64,000 nucleotides of DNA from JAOADN01 sp049323795 (lineage in GTDB: Bacteria; Pseudomonadota; Alphaproteobacteria; Rhodobacterales; Rhodobacteraceae): contig JBMOOH010000026.1 of assembly GCA_049323795.1 (NCBI GenBank), forward strand, positions 1-64,000, in the 5' to 3' direction. Positions 8,603-15,886 of this stretch are shown here, piece by piece (position 1 is the first letter of the stretch; each line of letters starts with the position of its first letter). Under the pieces are notes generated by a model, which worked only from the letters and a program-made list of their open reading frames with translations, ran no database searches and was not told where the DNA came from. A program made the translations under genes and the position numbers.

Positions 8603-10579
8603 ATGGGGCTGCGGAAATCGAGGACGCGGGCCGCGCCGGGAGAGGCACCCCCGCTGGCCCGCCTCGCCCGGAGCGGCGGCCTGCGGCTTGCCGTCGGCAC
8701 CGGTGCCGCAGCGGCGATCTTCTGGCTGTCGGGTGCAGCCGGAACGTTTCCCCCGCACGACCGGGTGCTTGCGGCGATGATGGCGCTTCCCGTCTCCTCC
8801 TGGGCCCTGTCGCTGGCGCTTGCGGCCCTGAGCTACGCCGCCGTCGCCGAGTACGACCGCGTGGTGCATCGCTGCCTGCGGACGGACATCTCTCCCGCAC
8901 GGGCACGCCGGACGGGCGCGGCCGCCAGCGCCATCGGCCAGGCGGCGGGTCTCGGACCGCTCAGCGGAACCTTCGTGCGCTGGATGCTGCTGCCGGAACT
9001 GTCCTTCGGGCGGACGGCCCGCATCTCGGGGATCGTCGCCCTGTCGTTCTTCTCCGGCTGGGCGGTCGTCACGGGGGCCGCGCTGGTTCTCTGGGCCGAG
9101 GCGCCTCTCGACCGGTTCGCACCCTTCGCCGCCGCCGGTCTGGCGGCGGCGGGCGCCCTCGTGCTTGCCTGCCGGGGCATGGGCCGGGCGAACCTGCGCG
9201 ACCTGCTGACGCTCGTGGCACTGGTGGCGGCGGACACGATCTCGGCCGCCGCCGCGCTGGCCGTCTTCCTGCCGGGGGCGGACCACCTTCCGGCGCTCCT
9301 TGCACCATTCCTCGTCGCCCTCGGGGCGGGACTCGTCGTTTCGACCCCGGCGGGGCTCGGCGGCTTCGATGCCGTCCTGCTCGCCACGGTCGGGGGGGTA
9401 GATCCGGCGGATCTGGTCGCCGCGATCGTCGCCTACCGGCTCGTCTACGTGGTGCTGCCGGCCGCGCTGGCCGGGGCCATGATCCTGGGCCTCTCGCTCC
9501 GGCGGCGGGCAGGGGCGGAGGCGGGCTTCAGCCTCCTCGACCCGCCGCGGGCCGCGCCGCTCGCGGCACTTGCCGCCGTATCGGGACCGGCCGAGGCCCT
9601 GCTTCTCCGCCAGGGTCATCTCGGCGCGCTTGTGCACGGGGACTGCGTCCAGTGTGCCGTACCTGCCGGTCCGGCTCTCGTCGCCATGTTCCCTCCCTTC
9701 GGCTCCACCCGGGCGCGCCGGGACCACCCGCCGATCGCCACGCTCGTGGCCGCGGCACGGCAACAGGGACGCTTCGGCTGCCTCTACAAGGTCGCGGGAC
9801 GGCAGGCCGCCGCGGCCCGCCGCGCCGGGTGGCCGGTCATCCCGGTCGCACGCGAGGCGGTGATCCGTCCGCTCCATTTCGCGCCCGAACGTCCCGACTG
9901 CGCGACCCTGCGGCGCAAGCTGCGGCGCGCGCGCCGGTCCGGCATCCGGGTGGTCCGCGCCGAGGCGCCGCCGATCGCCGACCTCGCGGCGGTGAACCGC
10001 GCCTGGGCGGCGGCACACGGGGGCGAGCGGGGCTTTTCGACGGGCCGCTTCGCGCCGGACTATGTGGCGGGCCAGCGGCTCTGGCTGGCCTGGCAGGGAA
10101 CGGAGCTGGCCGGGTTCGTCACGTTCCACGCGGCGGCGTCGGAATGGACGCTCGACCTGATGCGCCAGCGGCCCGGCGCACCTGACGGCACGATGCACAG
10201 CCTGATCGCCGCCGCCATCGCCGACGCCGCGGCAGAGGCGGTGCCCCGGCTCTCGCTCTCGGCCGCGGCGCCCGACCCTGCCGCCGCACGGGGAACGGTC
10301 GGCCGGCTGGTGGCATGGATGCTGATGCGGCGGCAGGGCGGAGGACTCTCGCGCTTCAAGGAAAGCTTCGCCCCGCGCTGGGAGCCGCGCTACCTCTCGG
10401 CCCCCGATCTCGTGTCGCTGATCCGCGCAGGCCGCGCGGTCGCCGGTGCGATCCGCCATCCTGCGCCGCTCCCGCAGCGGGGGAGGCCGGCAGCCCCGGA
10501 CGCCACATCGCCATCCGCCGCGGCGCCGGACGCGGGAGGGCGCGAGGCAACGGTTGCGCCGAAGCGTGCGGCGGCCTGA
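8603..10579 (+). CDS. MprF-like lysyl/aminoacyl-phosphatidylglycerol synthase, integral membrane
   Basis: Two-part membrane protein of about 658 residues. The N-terminal half has about eight hydrophobic segments and the LGGFDAVLL-type motif of MprF/YbhN flippase domains. The C-terminal half (about 310-620) is the DUF2156 aminoacyl-tRNA-dependent transferase fold, with CATLRRKLRRARRSGIRVV and the near-terminal RFKESFAPRWEPRYL typical of MprF and LpiA. The family moves Lys or Ala from tRNA to phosphatidylglycerol, reducing negative surface charge and raising tolerance to acid and cationic peptides. The substrate cannot be read from sequence. It is shorter than the roughly 840-880 residues of classical MprF, because the flippase domain has fewer helices. 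Start candidates are GTG 8579, ATG 8582 and ATG 8603; the last has AGGTGG seven bases upstream. A Pro/Ala/Arg-rich tail ends it. Confidence 0.78.
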   Translation: MGLRKSRTRAAPGEAPPLARLARSGGLRLAVGTGAAAAIFWLSGAAGTFPPHDRVLAAMMALPVSSWALSLALAALSYAAVAEYDRVVHRCLRTDISPARARRTGAAASAIGQAAGLGPLSGTFVRWMLLPELSFGRTARISGIVALSFFSGWAVVTGAALVLWAEAPLDRFAPFAAAGLAAAGALVLACRGMGRANLRDLLTLVALVAADTISAAAALAVFLPGADHLPALLAPFLVALGAGLVVSTPAGLGGFDAVLLATVGGVDPADLVAAIVAYRLVYVVLPAALAGAMILGLSLRRRAGAEAGFSLLDPPRAAPLAALAAVSGPAEALLLRQGHLGALVHGDCVQCAVPAGPALVAMFPPFGSTRARRDHPPIATLVAAARQQGRFGCLYKVAGRQAAAARRAGWPVIPVAREAVIRPLHFAPERPDCATLRRKLRRARRSGIRVVRAEAPPIADLAAVNRAWAAAHGGERGFSTGRFAPDYVAGQRLWLAWQGTELAGFVTFHAAASEWTLDLMRQRPGAPDGTMHSLIAAAIADAAAEAVPRLSLSAAAPDPAAARGTVGRLVAWMLMRRQGGGLSRFKESFAPRWEPRYLSAPDLVSLIRAGRAVAGAIRHPAPLPQRGRPAAPDATSPSAAAPDAGGREATVAPKRAAA

Positions 10580-10593
10580 CACGGGACCCGCAC

Positions 10594-10618
10594 GGGCCCT
10601 CGGGGGCCCCTCGGGGCC
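10594..10618 (+). terminator. GC-rich inverted repeats after the MprF-like gene
   Basis: GGGCCC-tcgg-GGGCCC (10594-10609) overlaps a second stem GGCCCC/GGGGCC, starting 15 bases past the stop codon. No T tract follows, so this is a weak or Rho-assisted terminator at best. Confidence 0.3.
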
Positions 10619-10772
10619 GCTCCGTCCGGGCCGTTCCGTCGCCGGCCGGCCTGCCCCACGCGCGTCGGGGCCGGCCGGACACCCGCTCCGGCACCGGTCC
10701 GGCAGCGATCCGCCGCATCGTCGGCCGGCACCGTGGACGCAGGCGCCGCATGACACTATGAGAAGGTTCGAT

Positions 10773-10803
10773 TTGCCAGCCGGGCACGCGCATGGAATAT
10801 GCT
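10773..10803 (+). promoter_or_regulatory. Candidate promoter of the homocysteine methyltransferase gene
   Basis: TTGCCA (10773-10778) and TATGCT (10798-10803) are separated by 19 bases, so the spacing is long. The start would be near 10810, giving a leader of about 20 nt with GAGGAA ahead of the ATG. I found no riboswitch-like fold in the 250-bp gap. Confidence 0.25.
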
Positions 10804-10829
10804 GGCCCTGACCCATCCGAGGAATTGCC

Positions 10830-11843
10830 ATGCCGGACGCCCTTTCGACCATGCTCGCCACCCGCGACTGGATCCTCGCCGACGGGGCGACGGGCACGAA
10901 CCTCTTCAACATGGGGCTGGCCTCGGGCGAGGCGCCCGAGCTCTGGAACACCGCCGAGCCCGACAAGATCCGCACGCTCTACCGCAGTGCTGTCGAAGCG
11001 GGGTCGGACCTGTTCCTCACCAACTCCTTCGGCGGCAACGCGAGCCGCCTCAAGCTCCACAGCGCCCAGGGCCGCGTGCGTGAACTGAACCGCATCGCCG
11101 CCGAACTCGGACGCGGGATCGCCGACACGGCGGGCCGCCCGGTCGTCGTCGCCGGCAGCATGGGGCCGACGGGCGAGATCATGGAGCCGATGGGCAGCCT
11201 CACCCGCGACCGTGCGGTCGAGATGTTCCACGAACAGGCCGAGGGCCTGAAGGAAGGCGGCGCCGACGTGCTCTGGGTCGAGACGATCAGCGCGCCCGAG
11301 GAATTCGCCGCCGCCGCCGAGGGCTGCACCCGCGCCGGCATGCCCTGGTGCGGCACGATGAGCTTCGACACGGCGGGCCGCACGATGATGGGCGTGACCT
11401 CCGCCCAGATGGTCTCGCTGGTCGAGGGGCTGCCCAATCCGCCGCTCGCCTTCGGGGCGAACTGCGGCGTCGGCGCGTCCGACCTGATGCGCACCGTGCT
11501 CGGCTTCGTCGCCGCCGGCCCGAGCCGCCCGATCATCGCCAAGGGCAACGCCGGCATCCCGAAATACCACGACGGCCACATCCACTACGACGGCACGCCG
11601 GACCTCATGGCCGAATATGCGGTGCTGGCGCGGGACGCGGGCGCAACGATCATCGGCGGCTGCTGCGGCACCATGCCCGACCACCTCCGCCACATGCGCG
11701 CGGCGCTGGAATCCCGCCCGAAAGGCCCCCGCCCGACGCTCGACGCCATCGCCGGCGCGCTCGGGGGATTTTCCTCGGCCTCGGACGGCACCGGCGACGA
11801 CGCCGGCCCCGCCCGCGAACGCCGCGGGCGGCGGCGGGGCTGA
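10830..11843 (+). CDS. bmt: Betaine/homocysteine S-methyltransferase family protein
   Basis: Zn-dependent TIM-barrel methyltransferase that makes methionine from homocysteine with betaine or a related donor. It opens WILADGATGTNLF, as in homocysteine-binding domains, and has the three Zn ligands Cys212 (FGANCGVG) and Cys278-Cys279 (IIGGCCGTMPDH). The length of 337 aa fits stand-alone S-methyltransferases. The last about 30 residues are a low-complexity, Arg-rich tail. The ATG is preceded by GAGGAATTGCC. It converges on lpxB with only 9 bp between stop codons. Rhodobacterales homologues are usually named betaine-homocysteine methyltransferase; the methyl donor (betaine, or S-methylmethionine) is not proven by sequence. 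Confidence 0.85.
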   Translation: MPDALSTMLATRDWILADGATGTNLFNMGLASGEAPELWNTAEPDKIRTLYRSAVEAGSDLFLTNSFGGNASRLKLHSAQGRVRELNRIAAELGRGIADTAGRPVVVAGSMGPTGEIMEPMGSLTRDRAVEMFHEQAEGLKEGGADVLWVETISAPEEFAAAAEGCTRAGMPWCGTMSFDTAGRTMMGVTSAQMVSLVEGLPNPPLAFGANCGVGASDLMRTVLGFVAAGPSRPIIAKGNAGIPKYHDGHIHYDGTPDLMAEYAVLARDAGATIIGGCCGTMPDHLRHMRAALESRPKGPRPTLDAIAGALGGFSSASDGTGDDAGPARERRGRRRG

Positions 11844-11852
11844 GGAACCGGG

Positions 11853-13004
11853 CTACACCGCCCCGAGCTTCGCCAGCACCGACCGCGCAGCGCGCAGACC
11901 CGGCGGCTCGCCGCCGCGGCCGAGCCGCTGCATCGTCAGGTCCATCGCCGCGACCTGGTCGGCCCGCGCCTCCTCGTCGTCAAGAAGCCGCGACAGGATG
12001 CGGGCGATCGGCGCGGGGCGGCAGTTCCCGCCGATGAATTCAGGGACAGCCCGCGTTTCCGAGACGAGGTTCACCAGCGTCACCGTATCGACCCGGACCA
12101 TGCGACTCAGGATCGCGCGGCTGAGCCAGTGCATGTCGTAGGCGATCACCATCGGCACCCGGTTCGCCGCAAGCTCCAGGCTGACCGTCCCCGACGCCGC
12201 CAGCGCCACCGTCGCCGCCGCGAAGGCCGCGCGCTTGTCGTCATCCGCATCCAGCACCACCGGCGGCGCGGGCCACTTCGCCGTCCTCGACCGGACCAGG
12301 CCAGCCACCCCCCGCACCGTGGGCAGGAGCACCCGCAGGTCTGGCTCGCGGTCGCGGAGCTGCATCAGCACGTCCTCGAAGACCGGCATCAGCCGCGTCA
12401 CCTCGCCCCGGCGCGACCCCGGCAGGCAGAGCGCCACCGGCTGGTCCGGCCCGATCGCATGGGCATCGCGGAAGGCCGCGACGGCCGCAGGACTCGCGAG
12501 CGGTTCCGCCACAACGGGGTGCCCCACGAAGTCGCAGGTCATGCCCGCCGCTTCCATGTAGGGCGGCTCGAACGGGAAGAGCGCGAGCACGTGGTCGATG
12601 AAGGCGGCGATCTTCCGTGCGCGCCCCGGCCGCCAGGCCCAGACGGTCGGCGCGACGTAATGGATCGTGCGGACCCCCGGCGCGCCGTCGCGCACCGCCC
12701 TGGCGAGGCGGAACGCGAAGTCCGGGCTGTCGATGGTGATCAGCGCATCGGGCCCCGTATCGATCACCGCCTCGGCCGTCCCGGCGATGCGACGCTTCAG
12801 GTGGCGGTACCTGGGCAGCACCTCGGCCAGTCCCATGACCGACAGTTCCTCCATCGGGAAGCGGCTTTCCAGACCTTCGGCCTGCATGGCCGGACCGCCC
12901 ACGCCGTCGAAGGACACGTCGTCCCTGAGGGTCTTCAGCCCCGCCATCAGCGCCGCCCCGAGCCTGTCGCCCGACGCCTCGCCCGCGACGAGGAAGAGCC
13001 TCAT
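11853..13004 (-). CDS. lpxB: Lipid-A-disaccharide synthase
   Basis: GT19 glycosyltransferase that joins UDP-2,3-diacylglucosamine and lipid X into the lipid A disaccharide at the inner membrane. The 383-aa protein starts MRLFLVAGEASGDRLGA and contains HYVAPTVWAWRPGRA, FPFEPPYM, FVGHPV and LPGSRRGEV, all LpxB signatures. The frame is open upstream, but the family start is the ATG at 13002-13004. That ATG overlaps the lpxI stop by four bases (ATGA), showing translational coupling. It is the last gene of the envelope operon. Confidence 0.96.
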   Translation of the reverse strand: MRLFLVAGEASGDRLGAALMAGLKTLRDDVSFDGVGGPAMQAEGLESRFPMEELSVMGLAEVLPRYRHLKRRIAGTAEAVIDTGPDALITIDSPDFAFRLARAVRDGAPGVRTIHYVAPTVWAWRPGRARKIAAFIDHVLALFPFEPPYMEAAGMTCDFVGHPVVAEPLASPAAVAAFRDAHAIGPDQPVALCLPGSRRGEVTRLMPVFEDVLMQLRDREPDLRVLLPTVRGVAGLVRSRTAKWPAPPVVLDADDDKRAAFAAATVALAASGTVSLELAANRVPMVIAYDMHWLSRAILSRMVRVDTVTLVNLVSETRAVPEFIGGNCRPAPIARILSRLLDDEEARADQVAAMDLTMQRLGRGGEPPGLRAARSVLAKLGAV

Positions 13005-13813
13005 GGCGCGCGCGACCAGAGGAAGAGATCCCGCGCCTCGGCTGCCGCGACGATCGCCTCGCGGTCGAGGAGGAGGACGCCCCCCGCCTCCCACGCGATC
13101 CCGGCCAGCCCCGCGCGCGCCGCGCCCTCGACCGTCGCCGGGCCGAGCGCCGGCAGGTCCGCCCGCCGTTCCTGCCCCGGCTTCGGCGCCTTGTAGAGAA
13201 GCCCGCCCCTCGGCGTCTCCGCCGTCCGCCACGCCGCGACCGATGCCAGCATCGCGTCCGTGCCCGGCAGCGCCTCGACCGCAAGGCACTGGCCCCCCGC
13301 GACGACCGCCCCCTGCCCCACATCCACGGCACCGAGCGCGGCGACGATCGCCGCCGCGCGGACGGCATCCGCCTCGTCCCGTGGCGTGGCCGCCCCGGCG
13401 AGCATGCCCGGACCGGGGACAAGATCGGGCGCGATGGCGTCGGTGCCGACAACCTCGAAATCCCAGTCCTCGAGGATCGCGATCAGCCCCCTCAGCGCGC
13501 CGTCGTCGCCCTTCTGCATCGCCGCCGCCAGGTGCGGCACCAGCGCCGCGGTGCGGGCATCGAAGAACTCGGGCTCGATCTTCGGCCGCCGCACCGCGCC
13601 TGCCAGCACGATCCGCCCGACGCCCGCCTGCGCGAGATGGTCGAGGAACGGAACCAGCCGCTCGAGCCTGAAGCGCACCGGCTCGACACCCGGCACCCCG
13701 GCGGGAAAGCCCTGCATCTCGGCCAGAAGGAAGGACTCCCCCCGCGCCGTCAGCCGGTCGGCCAGCAGCTTTGGAAGCGCACCCTGCCCGCCGATGATCG
13801 CCAGACGGCTCAT
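13001..13813 (-). CDS. lpxI: UDP-2,3-diacylglucosamine pyrophosphatase LpxI
   Basis: Cleaves UDP-2,3-diacylglucosamine to lipid X and UMP; replaces LpxH in alphaproteobacteria. The 270-aa protein starts MSRLAIIGGQGALPKLLAD, has GRIVLAGAVRRPKIEPEF and GGQCLAVEALPGTDAML, and ends in the DUF1009-type domain (LPALGPATVEGAARAGL). It overlaps lpxA upstream and lpxB downstream by four bases each. This gene between lpxA and lpxB confirms the LpxI version of the pathway. Confidence 0.95.
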   Translation of the reverse strand: MSRLAIIGGQGALPKLLADRLTARGESFLLAEMQGFPAGVPGVEPVRFRLERLVPFLDHLAQAGVGRIVLAGAVRRPKIEPEFFDARTAALVPHLAAAMQKGDDGALRGLIAILEDWDFEVVGTDAIAPDLVPGPGMLAGAATPRDEADAVRAAAIVAALGAVDVGQGAVVAGGQCLAVEALPGTDAMLASVAAWRTAETPRGGLLYKAPKPGQERRADLPALGPATVEGAARAGLAGIAWEAGGVLLLDREAIVAAAEARDLFLWSRAP

Positions 13814-14616
13814 CGCGGCGTCAGGAACGACCGGTCGGACGGCCCGAGGATGAAGTTCAGCACCTCGTCGACCAGCGCGCTCGTCGGCTTCTCGTCGGCG
13901 ATGCGGCGCGCCGTCTCGCGGAAGTTCCCTTCGGACAGCGCGGCATAGAGATCGCGAAGCGCGTTGATGTCGGCCTTGTCGGTGCCGCGGCGCTTCAGCC
14001 CGACAAGGTTCAGCCCGTCGAGCACGCCCCGCGGCCCCTGGACGAGGCCATGCGGCACCACGTCCGCCGTGACCATCGTGACCGCCCCGATGATCGCGCC
14101 CCGCCCGATCCGGACGAACTGGTGCACGCCCGACAGGCCGCCCACGATCACGTCGTCCTCGAGCACGCAGTGCCCGGCAAGGGCGGCGTTGTTCACAAGG
14201 ATCACCCGGTTCCCGATCTGGCAGTCATGCGCGACATGCGCGCCCGCCATGAACAGCCCGTCGTCGCCCACGCGCGTCACGCCGCCGCCGCCTTCGGTGC
14301 CGGTGTTCATGGTGACGTGTTCGCGGACGCGGTTCCGCGCGCCGATCACCAGTTCGGTCGGCTCGCCTTTGTACTTCAGGTCCTGCGGCACCTCGCCGAT
14401 GGTGGCGAAGGGAAAGATCACCGTTGCCTCGCCCACGGTCGTCCGGCCCGTGACGATGGCGTGGCTCCTGACCTCGACCCGCGCCCCCAGGCGCACCTCC
14501 GGGCCGATCAGGCAGAACGGCCCGACCCTGGCGCCCGGCCCGATCTCGGCACCCGGTTCCACCACGGCCAGCGGGTGAACCTCGGCCGTCGCGTCGATGC
14601 CGGGCGCGCGGGCCAT
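13810..14616 (-). CDS. lpxA: UDP-N-acetylglucosamine O-acyltransferase
   Basis: First enzyme of lipid A synthesis, moving a 3-hydroxyacyl chain from ACP to UDP-GlcNAc. The 268-aa protein has a left-handed beta-helix of hexapeptide repeats (DATAEVHPLAVVEPGAEIG, ARVGPFCLIGPEV). The catalytic His lies in GAHVAHDCQIGN, and it ends with the LpxA helical domain (GLKRRGTDKADINALRDLY). The ATG at 14614-14616 shares one base with the fabZ stop codon (TGATG). lpxD, usually found beside fabZ, is absent from the cluster. Confidence 0.95.
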   Translation of the reverse strand: MARAPGIDATAEVHPLAVVEPGAEIGPGARVGPFCLIGPEVRLGARVEVRSHAIVTGRTTVGEATVIFPFATIGEVPQDLKYKGEPTELVIGARNRVREHVTMNTGTEGGGGVTRVGDDGLFMAGAHVAHDCQIGNRVILVNNAALAGHCVLEDDVIVGGLSGVHQFVRIGRGAIIGAVTMVTADVVPHGLVQGPRGVLDGLNLVGLKRRGTDKADINALRDLYAALSEGNFRETARRIADEKPTSALVDEVLNFILGPSDRSFLTPR

Positions 14617-15074
14617 CAGTCGCGCAGGTCCATCATCGCGGTGATCTCGGCCTCGCAGGCAAGCGCTCCGTCGACCGTCGCGCGGCCCGCGAACTTCCAG
14701 ATCCTGCCGCCGCCGCGCTTCACGTCCATGTGCAGTTCCAGGACATCCCCGGGCACCACCTTGCGGCGGAACTTGCAGCCCTCGATCGACATGAAATAGA
14801 CCAGCAGGTCGCGGTCGACCACATCCATCGAGATGCCCACGAGCACCGCCGCGGTCTGCGCCATCGCCTCGATGATGGTAACGCCCGGCATGATCGGGGT
14901 CTGCGGGAAGTGCCCCTGGAAATGCGGCTCGTTGAACGTCACGTTCTTGATCCCCACCGCGCCCTTGTGGGGCACGATGTCGCGCACCTTGTCGATCAGC
15001 AGGAACGGGTAGCGGTGCGGAATGATCCGCTGGATCAGATGGATGTCCGCTTCCGTCCAGGTCGGTGCGTCCAT
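14616..15074 (-). CDS. fabZ: 3-hydroxyacyl-ACP dehydratase FabZ
   Basis: Dehydrates beta-hydroxyacyl-ACP in type II fatty acid synthesis and competes with lipid A synthesis for the hydroxyacyl-ACP pool, which explains its place beside lpxA. A 152-aa hot-dog fold with catalytic His55 in PHFQGHFP and Glu69 in GVTIIEAMAQ, fourteen residues apart as in other FabZ. The start ATG at 15072-15074 follows a 116-bp gap after ompH, the largest gap in this part of the operon. Confidence 0.96.
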   Translation of the reverse strand: MDAPTWTEADIHLIQRIIPHRYPFLLIDKVRDIVPHKGAVGIKNVTFNEPHFQGHFPQTPIMPGVTIIEAMAQTAAVLVGISMDVVDRDLLVYFMSIEGCKFRRKVVPGDVLELHMDVKRGGGRIWKFAGRATVDGALACEAEITAMMDLRD

Positions 15075-15190
15075 GTTTCGCTGCGCTCCTTGCAGGGGGA
15101 AGGCGGTCCGGAGAGGTGGCCTTTGCTAGCAACTCGGCCGTGGCCTGACAAGGCGCGCCCTTGGCCCGCCGGGCGCGCCCGGCGGGACCG

Positions 15191-15886
15191 TCAGGGCCCG
15201 CCGCCGCCGCCCGCCGGAGCGCCCGGCAGGGGCTGCGGCGAAGACCCGTCCCCGGCATGCCCCGGATCGGGCGGCAGAGGCCCGGGCTGCGGAGGGCCGG
15301 GGTCCGGTGGCGGCAACGTCTCTGGCGGGGGCGGGCTGCCGGCGCCGACGACTTCGTCGATGCGCCGGATCATCTGGTCCGTCACGTCGATCGCGCTGAC
15401 CGAAAGGAAGATGGCGCGCACATCGAGGATGGCGACCGCCCCCCGGTCCTGCATCATCTGTCCCATGATCGGAATGGACGCGGCGAAGAAATTCTTCCGT
15501 TCCGCATCGCGCAGCCGGTTCAGATCGCGTGCCTTCGCGTCCCGCTCGTTGCGGATCGCCACGACACGCGCGTCGAACGCATCGGCCTCGGCCCGGAAGG
15601 CCTCGGGCGCGAGGGTCGCACGCCGGGCGGTCAGGGACTTCTCCTCGGCGGTGAGATCCGCCTCGATCCGGCGATTCTCGGCGATCAGGGCAAGGGACGC
15701 CTTCTCGATGTCGGCCTGCACGCGCCGCCCCCAGGCGGACTCGGCGAAAAGCCGCTCCTGATCGAGCGTGAGAACCGGCGACGCCGCCGCAGGACGGGAC
15801 TCTGCCGGCGCCGCCGCATCCTGCGCGAGCGCCGGAGGGACCCCGGCGAGCACCGCAAGAGCCAGAAGCGCCGCCGCGCCGCGCAT
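15191..15886 (-). CDS. OmpH/Skp-like periplasmic chaperone
   Basis: Periplasmic chaperone that holds unfolded outer-membrane proteins on their way to BamA. It has a signal peptide (MRGAAALLALAVLAGVPPALAQ, cut after AQ), then the coiled-coil OmpH tentacles of about residues 60-135 (LDQERLFAESAWGRRVQ, ENRRIEADLTAEEKSL), and a conserved core (GAVAILDVRAIFLSVSAID). It ends with an unusual Pro/Gly-rich tail of about 40 residues. The ATG at 15884-15886 was chosen because it starts a proper signal peptide and overlaps the bamA stop (TGATG). At 231 aa it is longer than E. coli Skp (161 aa), mostly because of the tail. Confidence 0.88.
   Translation of the reverse strand: MRGAAALLALAVLAGVPPALAQDAAAPAESRPAAASPVLTLDQERLFAESAWGRRVQADIEKASLALIAENRRIEADLTAEEKSLTARRATLAPEAFRAEADAFDARVVAIRNERDAKARDLNRLRDAERKNFFAASIPIMGQMMQDRGAVAILDVRAIFLSVSAIDVTDQMIRRIDEVVGAGSPPPPETLPPPDPGPPQPGPLPPDPGHAGDGSSPQPLPGAPAGGGGGP

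Noticed and set aside
10580..10829. Possible riboswitch (cobalamin, SAM or SAH) before the methyltransferase gene
   Set aside because: The gap holds GC-rich hairpins but I could not recognise the conserved core of any of these classes.
13005..13289. An N-terminal extension of LpxB reading 95 codons upstream
   Set aside because: It overlaps lpxI in another frame; the LpxB family start and the ATGA overlap fix the start at 13004.
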